Part shown: piece by piece, positions 50,823 through 61,919 of the stretch
Layout of the letters: every line of letters starts with the position of its first letter
Position numbering within the stretch: the first letter of the stretch is position 1
Assembly (NCBI GenBank): GCA_947179485.1
Contig: OX359248.1
Span: 699,501 to 763,500, forward strand
Direction of reading: 5' to 3'
Length of the DNA stretch: 64,000 nucleotides
From: Allacma fusca
Taxonomy: Eukaryota; Arthropoda; Collembola; Symphypleona; Sminthuridae
The notes under the pieces: generated by a model
The model's database searches: none
Seen by the model: the letters and a program-made list of their open reading frames with translations, nothing else
What the model was told of the DNA's origin: nothing
Made by a program: the position numbers and the translations under genes

Positions 50823-51899
50823 CAGGCGCGTAGCCAGGAATTCGCCAAGGGGGGGCAACATGAATTAAAACTTACATATGTAAACTGACAGGTTCTATGG
50901 GAAATCCAATTCACGAATGTAAAACTCATCAACTTTTGCAAACTGATTTTCAGATTTTAAAATTCTCCACGTTTTACGATTCCATCAAATTTGAATAATT
51001 TTGGACCAGATTTTTAATTGGGCTTAATCCAATTTCGGAGAATTTCGAGACCTGGGTTCGCTTCTATCGTTTCAGCTGGTGCTTAACCTACTGTTCCTGT
51101 GACACACGTCTTTGCTTCGAAAAGAAACTGCGGATATCAGGCGTGCTTGACCTTTTCATAATGAAGAATTAAATACAATTCACTAATTTAATAATTCTAT
51201 CCAGCTTAAAAATTCCCTCGAAGCGATGCGTGTAAGTTACAGAAGCTAAAAGCTTTTAATATGAAAATATTTAAAGCTGCTGTTACCATACTTTTGTTGC
51301 CGTTGAAGGTTGAAGTCAAATCGACGAGGCAAAGGTCAAAGTGAAATCGGGATTTCGCAATGCATTCAAATCACCCGCTAAGCAAGGATGAACACAATAA
51401 AAATATACTTAAGAATCACCCAAAACGTCTCTTTATTGAATGGTTTATTACCCACGGCTTCTTTCCGTCAAAAGTTGACCCATCCATACTCGCGAAAATC
51501 GTATCGAAATGCTTTTCCATTTCGATTGAAATTTATTGATCTAGAAATCCTTTGCTCTCGCAATGGACAACATTGCGATGCGATTTTCGCGCGTAAGGAT
51601 GTGTCAATTAATGACGGGAGGAGCCGTGGGTAATAAATCATTCACACGAAACATGGAAACTTCATGGGTGATTCTAGAGTTATGCTGTTTATACACAGAT
51701 ATTTACATGGAATACTGCATATGTTGAGTTTCGAAGTGATTTTTTTACAAATAAAAAAAAATTGTACTGTCAAATCACTAAAAAGGTTTGCATGTCTCGG
51801 TATGGACTGATTTATTTTTAACTTTTTGAGTGATTTGAGAGTATTTTATTTCGAATGGGGGGGCAATTGCCACCTTTGCCCCCCTTGGCTACGCGCCTG
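50823..51899. mobile_element. hAT MITE with CAGGCGCGTAGCC ends, 1077 bp
   Basis: Terminal repeats CAGGCGCGTAGCC plus a GGGGGGGCAA-like inner part are flanked by a perfect 8-bp duplication GTGGTGAT (50815-50822 and 51900-51907). This terminus type is widespread among animal hAT elements. Unlike the others here, it has no short-word array. Confidence 0.93.
51439..51648. mobile_element. Palindromic MITE, TTACCCACGGC family, diverged copy
   Basis: Two arms face each other: TTATTACCCACGGC...CATCCATACTCGCGAAAATC and the inverse. It is the same family as the near-perfect palindrome at 57614-57897, inserted in the hAT element. Confidence 0.8.
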
Positions 51900-51971
51900 G
51901 TGGTGATCGTAAAATATGCTTTGAAGAAACTCGACGCTGAGAATTGTTAAAGGGAAAACCAATTCAATGTG

Positions 51972-53712
51972 CGGAGTTACGAGAAAACTCCGCCGGGGAT
52001 TTTTACGCGGAGATATTTACGCAGAGAAAACTCCGCGGGAGATTATTACGCCCGGGTGGAGATTATTACGCGGAGGAAATTCCGCCGGAGATTTTTACGC
52101 CACGTGAGAGAAATTTACGCGGAGAGAATTCCTTCGGAGATTATTAATATTTTCTGTAGAATATTGTGAGACACTGCCAGTACTAGTGCTGTCCATGGGA
52201 ACAGGAGACACCCAGGTTTTTGGGAACAGGAACAGGAATGGGTGCGTACGGGAACACACATTTTGTTCCCAAAACACTTTGGGAACGTTTGGGAACATAG
52301 AAATTGTTCCCAAAATATAGGAACAAAAGCGGGTTTGAGAACAGGAACAAAACGTATACCTACCCGGTATTCACATGAAGCTTATAATATAAAAAACTTC
52401 ACAATCAAAATAATATTTTAAAAGTACGTTGCAACATATCAAATAAGTCACTCTTTCGCACGTCAATATTTAACAAAAAAATTAATTATTATTATTTAAC
52501 ACGTTGCAAAAATGGAATTCTCTGGAACTTAAACCCAAAATTGTAGCTCAGAAAACTCCAGTGTGCTCTTTTCCTTATTAGCTGAGCAAAAATATATTGA
52601 AAGTGCTACTTGTCTTAGCTAATTCCAGTTACTACTGTACTTTGCGCTGCGATAATTAATTTAATGACTGTTACTGAATTCTCATTTAAATTCGAGTAGC
52701 CAATGGTATTACAGATGGTGTGCTGTTATTTATTTTTAATAAAGTCGATCTGAAATTTGGCTTTTTAAAAAAAATAAATGTGTAGGTTGTACTTTTCTGC
52801 TAGTCTTTAAGTACTTTTGGGAACAGGAACAGGAACAGGTCCAGGAACTTTGAATTGGTACCCATTTTTATGGGAACAGGAACAGAACCATTCCTGAAAA
52901 AATGGGTACAGGAACAGGAACAGGTATGGGTACCAAACTTCTGTTCCCATGGACAGCACTAGCCAGTACGAATTGCGCCAGTGAATTCTTTAAATTCATA
53001 ATGCCAACCATAATGATTGGGCACCACCATAAATATATGTCATGAAGATGAGATGGTCAAAGATGAGGTGATTTCAACAAGTTAAATTTCAGTCCAGGGC
53101 TATTATTATATATTTTATATATTATTATATATATTGTCATTGATTAACGCAAATCAATAAATGTAGTACAACGATGACAAATGCATGAAACCCGCATAGC
53201 AGATTCTTAATAAATAAAAAAGTTTGTCACGCTTCCCAGCAGCAAAATTCACAATGTCTTCGTCTAGTGCTTTGTGGATGCTGTCATTATGCTTTTATGC
53301 TGTTGTATGTTACCAAGTGTATTTTATGACTACTGTTTTGAAAAAAACACTTGTATAAGAATAAAATTCATGTTTTACAGATAATTACTCCGCGTAAAAA
53401 TCTCGTGCCGAATTTTCTCTTTCTTGGCATTTCAGAATTCGCTAGCACAATTTGTACTGACATTGTCTCGCAATATTCGACTGAAATATTACCTTTGGCA
53501 GTTAAATTGTTTTATTCCGGATGTAGTTTAAAATGCAGCATAATAATCTCCGAAGGAGTTTTCTCCACGTAATTCTCTCTCACGTGGCGTAAAAATCTCC
53601 GGCGGAATTTTCCCGCGTAGTAATCTCCGGCCGGGCGTAAGAATCTCCCGCGGAGTTTTCGCGGCGTACAAATCTCGGCGTAAAAATCCCCAGCGGAGTT
53701 TTTTCCGAACAC
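51972..53712. mobile_element. Foldback element, CTCCGC..GGAGATTTTTACGC family
   Basis: Left arm 51972-52147 and right arm 53535-53712 are inverted complements, each built of about five GAAAACTCCGCGGGAGATTA-type units. The pairing continues inward over AATATT..GAATATTG.GAGACA to GAATTC, interrupted on the left by the hAT element 52184-52961. Confidence 0.85.
52184..52961. mobile_element. hAT MITE, GGGAACA family, 778 bp
   Basis: Ends TAGTGCTGTCCATGGGAACA and inverse are flanked by a perfect 8-bp duplication GCCAGTAC (52176-52183 and 52962-52969). GGGAACAGG / GTTCCCA arrays run inward from both ends. The core is AT-rich and non-coding. Confidence 0.95.
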
Positions 53713-54004
53713 GACGTGTCCTCCTTACAGATGCTATTTTTCTCACACAAAAAAATTGACCAGCACTTAGATCATTTTGCTTTTAAGGAAAATTGCATGT
53801 AGATCAGTTTGCTTTTAAAGAGGCTTGCACCCAGTTTATTTTGCCTTTAGGGAAAAAGTTATGTAGATCATTTTGATTCTAATCGATTATGCACCTAGAT
53901 CATTTTGCCTCTTCACCGACGATATAGTGATGCTCCAAGAGTTATGAAAACCTATTCTCAGCGATGGACTAAGCACCTGTGTATACAGGATGATCCATTC
54001 TGAT

Positions 54005-54135
54005 TTTTAATTATTTTTTAAATTAATTATCATTTTGATTAAGATGAATTCTAATTTTTTAAAATAATTTTTAATGAAATGTCCATTCCTCGAAAAATTA
54101 TTTTTAAAAAATTGTATTTTTTCTCAATTGTGAAA
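54005..54135 (+). mobile_element. Penelope-like element 3' fragment
   Basis: Matches, inverted, the 3' non-coding part of the Penelope-like element at about 56655-56755 (shared ATTCCTCGAAAA.TTATTTTT and TTTTTTCTCAATTGTG). It breaks off at the TGTAGGC-word fragment. Confidence 0.75.
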
Positions 54136-54145
54136 ATATACAGCC

Positions 54146-54240
54146 TACATACAAATGCCTACAAAATATGCGAAAATTTGAGCATAGCCTACAATTTTGC
54201 CTACTTGTAGGCATACATGTAGGGTATGCGCCCACCTTTG
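54146..54240. mobile_element. TGTAGGC-family hAT right end
   Basis: AGCCTACA / TGTAGGCATACATGTAGGG words end in CGCCCACCTTTG, a variant of the right terminus of 48782-49572. Left end missing. Confidence 0.55.
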
Positions 54241-55189
54241 TATGATTCCCTTATTTGCAAAGCACGCAGTTGTCAAAACGGGAAGCTAAGTCTAGACTAT
54301 TTGAGGATTTTAGAAATTTTAGTTTCCGGTCAACGTTTTTTCTCAAATTACTTTTGATGCTTCTTTGTAGGACTGAAGTTTCATTGGTTTTAAGAAGAGC
54401 TGCCTAACAGGTGCTGATTTACAACTGTGAACATAACCCTTTAGGGCCTTCAAATATGTTGGGGACAGGGGTGGATAAAAAAATAATTATTACCCTGGCC
54501 CTAATTGTAAGCCTCCAAATAACAGATTAATCCATATATTTGAGGCCCTTGCTAATTAGCCACTGCTAGTGCCAGGATGGGTCACCTCGTAAATCCAACC
54601 CTGGTTGAGGAAATTCAACTTCAGGAGCTATTTGGAGATAAATAATAATTTATCTAGTTATTTTTTCATGGACTGTCTGTTAGTCAGAAAAATATTTCAA
54701 AACGCTACGTCTCTGGCAATTTCAAGGATTCATTTAAGCCTAACATCTTCACAAGTAAAAAAATGTGCCCATATTTAGTACAGAAAAGTACTGACTTTTT
54801 AAATTTATATTCATCAGCCTTGTCTCACATATTTTATTCCTAAAACATTGTTGACTTAGGAAGATGACATTAGACTCAAATGAATTCCTTTGAAAGAGAC
54901 TGAAACAGAATTGAACAGAACTGATAATCTTCTGAACGACCCGTGAAGTCGGAGGTCCCCAAGATGACCTTAACTATCACCGCTAGGAATTGTATGGTCC
55001 TGTAACATAAATAGTTAGGAAAGTAGACCATTTCCTCCCCCCCCCGGTAAAATGCGTACACTGGAATAAAGTCCTACATCGAGATATACACCTGCATGGT
55101 CAATCGGTGGATGTAAATTTTCAAAAGTTTGTTAACCAAACATGCAGGGGTTTGATTTATGTGGAACCCCCGGTCCAAGGTTTTTCGTT

Positions 55190-55395
55190 TTCTCCAGCAG
55201 GATTTTTTGGAGAAACTTTGGTTTTCTGTTCAACAAAATCAGGGACCGATTTGTTGAAAAATTTAGCTTTTCTGTTTAACAAAATTAAGGTTAATCATTT
55301 AAAAATCAGTGATTTGCTGAAAATGCTAGTTTTTTACTCAACAAAATCACTGAAAATACGGAATTTTTCGGAAAGTTTAGTTTTTTAGCAATGGC
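55190..55395. repeat. Degenerate ~60-bp tandem repeat
   Basis: About four units carry TTTTCTGTTCAACAAAATCA-like cores followed by GGAAA..TTTAG. Strongly diverged. A GGGCATTTTC word is repeated nearby (55385-55430 and 55885-55990). Confidence 0.5.
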
Positions 55396-56581
55396 ATTTT
55401 AGACATTTTCATTCGAGGGCCAATTGGGCATTTTTAACAGAATCGAGGAATAACAGAAAAATGTTTTTAATTTAGTATTTTAACCTAAGCAATATTCTTC
55501 CAGGAATTATAGTCGATTCTATTTTTATTTTGAAGCTGCAAACTGCAGATAATTCCGATGTGCAGTAAATTGAACATAGAATTCAGTCAACCGATAAAAC
55601 ATGGCTGGTCCCTTACAAGATAGATAATTTATTGGTGTGGTCCCATACAATTAGCCTCACATAATTTTACTGCACGGTTGTAAAAATAAATTCTTTTGAC
55701 TATCATTGTTACTGCAATAATTGTAACATTAAAGAACATCCAGAATACTAGACATTTATAATATTGTGACTTTTCTCTTGCTGCACCACTACACAATCGT
55801 ATGAATCTAATCTATTGAATCTATAAGCAATTGATTCAATTTTTGTGTTCAAAAACAATTTTCCTCCATCACAAGGAATTTAAACCATGATAATTCCCAG
55901 AATGCGCAAGTTGCCCTATCAAAAGTGCCCCAAAACATGGCATTTTCAAAGGCCGAAAAACTGGACATTTCGGACAGGGCAGCTTGGGCATTTTCAGCTG
56001 GGCGAGCAAAACCTTCAAGGAAGTTTCAATCGGCATGTCGAACATATACATACATAACGAGATTTAGACTGAAGGAGAGGAATTACATAAATTTCAAACA
56101 TATTTTTCTTTATACAAGAGGAATTTTCTGAAATTCAAAAGTAACTGGACATATTCACATCTAGCACAATGTTAATTCGGCTCCTTTAGCAGCATCCATT
56201 GGGAAGTCCAGTACTTGGGAATTTAAGGATGCTGTTATGAGAAGATTTCATTGTAGAATTAATCCCGTGTTATTTGTGCACGCATTTTGTACTTGCTAGA
56301 TCTTTTGCAATTTATTTGATTTTTAAAAAATGTTTACGGAGACTGGAACTGGAGACTTGACAGAGCTGACAATCGTTTAAATATTTGATTAGAACCAATA
56401 TAACCTTCTTATTACTCCTGTTTTCAAAATTAATTAATTATTATTTCCTGGATGCATATTTGCGCAGAAAAAGCCTTCAAAAGTGAGACCTTTATAGTTG
56501 AAGAATTGTGTTTATTGGAAATAAATTAATCCTCTTATAATAGATTCCATTCTTTGGCTTAAGTGGTTAACTTTATTAAAC

Positions 56582-56640
56582 AAGCTAAATTATATGCAAG
56601 CTTTCGACATCTAACAGACTGTCATCTTCAGGCACTAACA
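56582..56640 (-). ncRNA. Hammerhead-ribozyme-like motif at the Penelope 3' end
   Basis: On the minus strand the hammerhead core parts occur in order: CTGAAGA (fits CUGANGA, 56625-56631), a short stem GACA/TGTC, GAAA (56602-56605), a GCT/AGC stem, then TT as a possible cleavage site. Such ribozymes are known from terminal repeats of Penelope-like elements. Stem I is weak, and the pair closing stem II is mismatched, so activity is doubtful. Confidence 0.5.
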
Positions 56641-56934
56641 AGCGAGTGAGAAATAATTTTCACAATTGAGAAAAAATACAATTTTTTAAAAATAAATTTT
56701 CGAGGAATGGATATTTCCTTAAAAATTATTTTAAAAATTAGAAGTTATTATTGGTGGAATCAAAGGCTTCCATGCAACATCTAATAAAAAACCATCATTG
56801 ACGTTCATCAAACTCTTGTCGGATTGTTGGATTATTAAGCCTTCCTTAATCTTCCTTAATAAATGATTTGGTTCTTTCATAACTGATTTGGCGTTATCCC
56901 AGTCGATGGAATGCTTTCTGTTGTTACAAATATG

Positions 56935-57135
56935 TCAAGCAACTGATGATTTTTCACGGTTTTTCAATCGAACATGATTCATGTGTTCTTTCAGTCGTGT
57001 GTGTAAAGGACGATAAGTCTCACCATAATATATTTTGTCACATGAATTGCATGGAATCCTATAAATGACGTGGGTTTCGTTTTCTTCTTTGCCCTTAATT
57101 CGATTCAGCATACTTTTAATTTTCTTACCGGGCAA
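56935..57135 (-). pseudogene. Penelope GIY-YIG endonuclease fragment
   Basis: The open frame reads ...HVIYRIPCNSCDKIYYGETY RPLHTRLKEHMNHV in two adjoining blocks. The VIYRIPC...KIYYGET part is the Penelope variant of the GIY-YIG motif, and RPLHTRLKEH holds the conserved Arg. The domain nicks target DNA to prime reverse transcription. It is not joined in frame to the upstream RT, and the C-terminal catalytic end is cut by a stop. Confidence 0.85.
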
Positions 57136-57499
57136 GAAAGTAATTTTCCATTGAAATTTTCTTCTTAATAATCCGCCAATTTTATTGGATAAATGACCTA
57201 GGAATGGAATGGGGACCCACTTGGTGTCTTCTTAGGGTTTTCCAATCCCATTTTCGATTTTAATTTCAAGTTGAGAATCAGTTATTATTTGAGTCTGATC
57301 CTTTCTTGTGGATAAATTAGATTGGTTGATTGGATTGGATGTGCCATGTTGATTAGACGTGTTAAATTTTATGTGCATTCTTTTTATTCTTCTTGAAATG
57401 AGGCTTGATGGATATCCATTTTGTTGTAGAATATTCTTTACATGTAGAATTTCATCATTTAAGTAATCTTTATGGCAAACGGTAAAAGCTCTGAATAAT

Positions 57500-58560
57500 A
57501 AAATTTAATCGAATTATCCTCTTGTCTATGTATAGAAACATCTAAAATGGTATTTGATCATTTGTTTCCACTTCAAATGTAAATTGGATGTTCGGATGAA
57601 ATTGATAATTGTGTACTCTAAAATAAAAAAAATTGGTGACAGCTTGTTAGCGATTGATTGATTACCCACAGCTCCTCCCGTAAAAATTGACCCATCCATA
57701 CGCGCGAAAATCGTATCGCAATGTTTTTCCATTGCGAGAGCAAAGGATTTCTAGAATCAATAGATTTCTATCGCAATGGAAAAACATTGCGATACGATTT
57801 TCGCGCGTATGGATGGGTCAATTTTTTACGGGAGGAGCCGTGGGTAATCAATCAATCGCTAACAAGCTGTCACCAATTTTTTTTTGATTTTAGAGTATAA
57901 GATGTTTTCAACTTCGTTCTTATTTACAATGGCAAGAACATCGTCTACATATCTTACCCAAAAGTGTATTTGAGGGTGATTCTTGATAAGTTTGTCCTCT
58001 AGTGATTGTAAATATATATCTGCTAGAGTTGATGAAATGGGGCTCCCCATTGGGCTTCCGTCTACTTGTCTGTAAATGTTACCTCGAAAGGAGAAAAACG
58101 TATCGGTTGTGCAAACGTATCGTTCGAAGCAATTTCATGATATCATCGACTTCAATATTCTTTGGTAGATTTTCTTTCCATTTAACATCAGTAGTAAGTC
58201 ATGTGTGGCTTGTAGCGTTTCAGGCATGGGGAGGCTGGTAAAAAGTGACTTCACATCAAATGAAATGAAAATTGCATCTTCAGGTATTTTTAAGTGACGA
58301 ATTGTTTTCATGAGTTCCGAGGAATTCGTAACTGAGGACCAGAATCCCTCAGCTGATTTAGATATTATTTTGTTCAAAAACTTTGCTGCATTATAAAAGA
58401 TGGAGAATTTGAAATCATTAATAGGTCTCCTTGGATTGCCATTCTTGTGAATTTTAGGTAACCCAAAAAATTATGACATCCTGGGATAAGCTGGTAATAA
58501 GGAAGCATGTGTTTCTTCTGTAATTTTCTGTTCATGAAGGAGCTTATCGCAAACACGTTT
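57500..58560 (-). pseudogene. Penelope reverse transcriptase, broken
   Basis: Family motifs in order on the minus strand: GLPKIHKNGNPRRPI (about 58460-58410), FISFDVKSLFTSLP (about 58260), MGSPISSTLADIY (58050-58010), and the catalytic WVRYVDDVLAI (about 57960). Frame changes occur between the first and second motifs and after KSMIS (about 58135), and a stop lies in the linker (about 57545). The 284-bp palindromic MITE is inserted just after VENIL. Not functional as read. Confidence 0.88.
57614..57897. mobile_element. Near-perfect palindromic MITE, 284 bp
   Basis: The whole element is an inverted repeat: TACTCTAAAAT...GGTGACAGCTTGTTAGCGAT...ATTACCCACAGCTCCTCCCG..., mirrored to AGAGTA. The arms differ at only a few sites, with a spacer of a few dozen bases around 57745-57775 that itself contains AGAAATC/GATTTCT. 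It is inserted in the Penelope RT. Confidence 0.92.
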
Positions 58561-58850
58561 CAGAGATTTGTAGCATTCCTTTGTTGGATCAGAATTAATC
58601 CTCTTATGATTTAACCCTTATAGAAAAGATGCTCTTAAAAGGGGCATATGTGCTGGGGGATGGGAGTGTACTGTATATGTGGCAGTTCCTGTTGCTCTGG
58701 AAATCTCCGAGGTACAACGTAAAGGTTACGGTTGTCACGCATGAGTACAGAGTTACAGAGTACGATGCATGGACGCCTTCAAAGTGTCTCAAAATATTAA
58801 GTACCCTTTCACCTTTTCCCATCCACACGTTAAGAACCTAGGAGTCTCAT

Positions 58851-59910
58851 TGTTAGTTTACTTTTCCAACTGGAGCCAATGTTTGCGCTTCTGTCGTTCC
58901 ATGTACACTACGTAATTCAGTGCTACATTATAAACGTTTAGTTGACCCTTTTGAAAGTACTCCAAAAATCAGGAACAGGACCATCCGAAGCTCTTGTAAT
59001 ACCCGAAGTCGCCATGCAGCTAATTGTAAGTTTTTATTTGTTCTTCCAGGTTATCGCGAGCATGCACATTTAAGTGAGCATCGCCCAAACATTTTTTAAA
59101 AATCGTGCAAAAATATTTTTACTGGATCGAATTCTATTCAATAAATCATAATCGTCCAAAATCAAATCATGTTTTTACGTGTGCATGTAAGTATATAAGA
59201 TTGGTAAAATAATCATGCCATAATTTACTAGCTTGTTCCTGTTTTTTAAGAATCTTGGTCCGAAGGCTAAGATAGATTTCTTCAGTAAATTAGGAATGGG
59301 AAATAATTTAATTGGAACAATGCATATATATTTTTGGAGATTTGTGGTAAAATTTTTCCGACTATAGTAATGTACACACCGAATTCTCAATGCGTAAAAT
59401 ATAGATAAATAAGAGTGACGCTTGAGTTTTTCCTAGCTTAGAGTTAGTTTTTTGTGACGAGTATTTTCTCGACATATTTTTTTGAAGCAATCTGTGTTAC
59501 AAGGGCGGGAACAGAATTAGTTTTATTAGTGAAGCTGTTGAACTCGAAATCGGTTAACTTTGATAATTTTATTTGCTCTAGAAATAAGCTATACATAACT
59601 TTATTTTACTGACTAAAAATCATCGCTCCGCGATGATTTAAAGCTGTCGCGTCAGCTTCTGCCATCTCTCCGTACCCCTTTAACAGTATTATGTTGAGCT
59701 CATTTCAAAAAGTTTAAGGAAATATTTTTAAGAAATGAAATTTTGATCATTTCAGGGGGAAAAAGTTGTCTAAAGAATGTTCACAAAAATTTAGAACAAA
59801 ATCGGTCGAGTAGTTTCGGAGGAAAACTGCGCGACAAACAGACCCACTGACAACTCTATCTTATAAGGAGGCTCACGCCAACCTAAATTGTGCAAAAACA
59901 GGTACAAATA
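58851..59910. other. No gene; possible retroelement tail
   Basis: AT-rich. At about 59800-59860 the phrase CGGTCGAGTAGTTTCGGAGG followed by CGCGACAAACAGAC resembles 3' tails of arthropod repeats. A 22-bp hairpin AATCATCGCTCCGCGATGATTT lies at about 59619-59640. Not assigned further. Confidence 0.35.
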
Positions 59911-60740
59911 CAGTGCTGCGCTCAAGTCAAGTAAATTCCAGACTTGACCATGAACTTGACTTGACCATGAAAGTCAAGTATTTTTGTCATACGATCTTGA
60001 ATCATGGAGACTCATGTTCAGGTAATTACTTGAAATTTCATGGTCAAGCAATCAAGTAGTTTTTGCGTCACTTGAACATGATTATGTACAACCAAAACTA
60101 CACTTGACTTGGCCATGACTTGACCATGCCTTGACCGTCAACCGTGCCTTGACCATGACTTGAACCGAACGTGCATATGTATTCGTTGCATGTACGTTCA
60201 TGTATGTATGCTTAAACTAATTCAATATCTTTTGTTTTCACGTGTTCTCAAAATTGTAATAGTAGTTAAGATAATTATTTCCACACTAAAAATGCCGCAA
60301 AATTTTAATTGAAAAAGATTCTTACTCATTGAAGCAAAAACTATTAACGAAAGCTGTTACAACAATTAGAAACTTTAATTCGCATACCTTACATGAGTTA
60401 AAACTTGTTGAAAAATAAGCCAAGAAGAAGTTGTGGAATGTTATTTTGAAAGTTCTAGCGCGGTGTCTTTGACATGGCGCGAACTTCATTTTACTTGAAT
60501 CCGTACATGAAATACTCATGGTTCATGGTCAAGTTTTAACACTGTCAGGCTTGACCATGAACATGACTTCGCACTCAAGTAATATTCTGCAGTCTGACCA
60601 TGACGCTTACTTGACTTCAAGTATCATGGTCAAGTTTATATATTTCCTGACCATGACTGGAATGCTCAAGTTATAATTAATTTTTAACTTGACCATGACT
60701 TGAAATAAGCATGGTCTACTTGAACTTGTGCGCAGCACTG
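59911..60740. mobile_element. hAT MITE, TTGACCATG family, 830 bp
   Basis: Ends CAGTGCTGCGCTCAAGT and ACTTGTGCGCAGCACTG-like. Left flank TACAAATA, right flank TAACAAATA: an 8-bp duplication with one extra base. CTTGACCATGACTTGACC arrays occupy 59928-60160 and 60535-60730 around an unrelated core. Confidence 0.85.
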
Positions 60741-60761
60741 TAACAAATAAGAGTCCCTTAT

Positions 60762-61770
60762 AGCGAGATTTCTAGACTTTAAGAGAGGGATTAAATAAAT
60801 TTCAAATATATTCTTTTCACAAGAGTATTTTCTGAAATTTTTCAAAAGTAGCTGGACATAATCCCATTTACCTCAATGTTAGTTCGACTCCTTTAACAGT
60901 ATCCATTCGGAAGTCCAGTACTTATAAATTTAAAGATGCGGTTATACAGCGATTTTACTGTAGAATTAATTCCGGCAACTCTGTGTTCGTATTTAATACT
61001 TACTGGAACTTTGGTAATTTATTTGATTTTTTGTTTTTCCTTGCTATGATTGTAACTGGCGACTTGATAGAGACGAAATTCAAATAAATATTCCAATTGA
61101 ACGAATCATTGCCGAAGAGGCACAATATTCTAAAATCGACTACATGCATTTTTGATTGTAAGAATAAATGATTTACATGACTTTTCGCCTAAAGGCGAAA
61201 TGAATTACGTGCTAACAGCCCTGAAAGCATATGGTCTACATGCTGTCTTCACTAAAATCAAAATGAACTGCATGCTTAGTAAAACACATTTTGCGCGCAG
61301 ACCGTTTTGCTTCTAATGTGCTTGCTAACAGACCACTTTCCTGTTACTTAAATGCATGTTAACCATTTTGATTCTAATCGTGATTGTATATCTGGACCAT
61401 TTTGCATCTTCACTAATGTATTTATTACGCAGTACACACATTTTCTATCTCTACACGAATACCAAAGTGTAGCTCTTAAAATGAGATACCGTAATAGAGG
61501 GGAACATAAGAATGTGAACTGGGAACAAGTTAACATGTTTTTACCCTTGTAGAGAAACTGCTTTTAAAATTGGATTTATGTGGGGAGGTGGGAGAGTACT
61601 TTGACAGCCCCTGCTGCTTCTGGAAAACTCATAGGTGCAACGTGATGGTTTCTGTTGTCGCGCAAAGGTACAGAGTATGGCATATGGACGCTTTCGTACT
61701 ACACACACAAGTGTCCCAAAACATTAAGTACCCTTTCATCTACCCTATCCACACGTTAACCTAGGAGTAG
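60762..61770. repeat. Dispersed repeat R2, copy B
   Basis: Diverged match to R2 copy A on both sides of the foldback element 61107-61418. The right part includes CATTAAGTACCCTTTCA and CCACACGTTAACCTAGGAG. Confidence 0.75.
61107..61418. mobile_element. Degenerate foldback element, GCAAAATGGTCTA family
   Basis: GCCGAAGAGGCACAATATT on the left and ATTTTGCATCTTCACTAATG on the right are decayed TCGTCG-family ends. Units such as CATATGGTCTACATGC and TGGACCATTTTGCA lie between them in the two orientations. Confidence 0.65.
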
Positions 61771-61870
61771 TGGTCGGACTAGTTCAGTTTGGTTAGTAAA
61801 ACTCAGTTTAGTTCGGTTCACAAAGTGAACTGAATCGAAAATCAAAATTTCAGCTTATGCTAAGCTAAGT
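61768..61870. repeat. GTTCAGTTTGGTT-word run, hAT-like left end
   Basis: TAGTGGTCGGACTAGTTCAG opens repeated AGTTCGGTTCA / GTGAACTGAA words. It resembles the other word-array elements; no right end was found. Confidence 0.4.
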
Positions 61871-61919
61871 AAATTTGAGCACATTTACGAGAGTTATATC
61901 CCAAAATTGAATTTATTTA

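Larger units (their letters stand above)
50564..53922. mobile_element. Large foldback element with nested insertions
   Basis: Ends TCGTCGGTGAAGAGGCAAAA and its inverted complement are flanked by TA. The left arm keeps two GCAAAATGATCTA units; the right arm (53750-53922) keeps about five in reverse. Inside are a hAT element (50823-51899) with a palindromic MITE, and a second foldback (51972-53712) with a further hAT element. Confidence 0.85.
56539..58592 (-). mobile_element. Penelope-like element, 5'-truncated
   Basis: Flanked by a 15-bp direct repeat AATTAATCCTCTTAT (56524-56538 and 58593-58607), read as the target duplication. In 5' to 3' order on the minus strand: RT, linker, GIY-YIG endonuclease, 3' non-coding with a hammerhead-like motif. 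At 2054 bp, including a 284-bp MITE insert, it is short for a Penelope-like element. The RT starts at the GLPKIHK region, so the 5' part is missing. Confidence 0.88.
56060..58850. repeat. Dispersed repeat R2, copy A
   Basis: Matches copy B (60762-61770) on both sides of the Penelope-like insertion: GAGATTTAGACTG..., TGTAGAATTAAT... on the left, and CCATCCACACGTTAAGAACC on the right. Family unknown; no persistent coding frame. Confidence 0.75.

Noticed and set aside
51944..53746. Pairs of similar open frames on opposite strands (RREILTPRG-like)
   Set aside because: They are the two arms of one foldback element read in opposite directions.
54462..54612. CAGGGGTGG..., CCAGGATGGGTCACCTC words, possible hAT element
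   Set aside because: Ends do not pair convincingly, and the flanks show no 8-bp repeat.
57687..57887. Open frame of 66 residues resembling one at 57526
   Set aside because: Both lie in or across the palindromic MITE and mirror each other.
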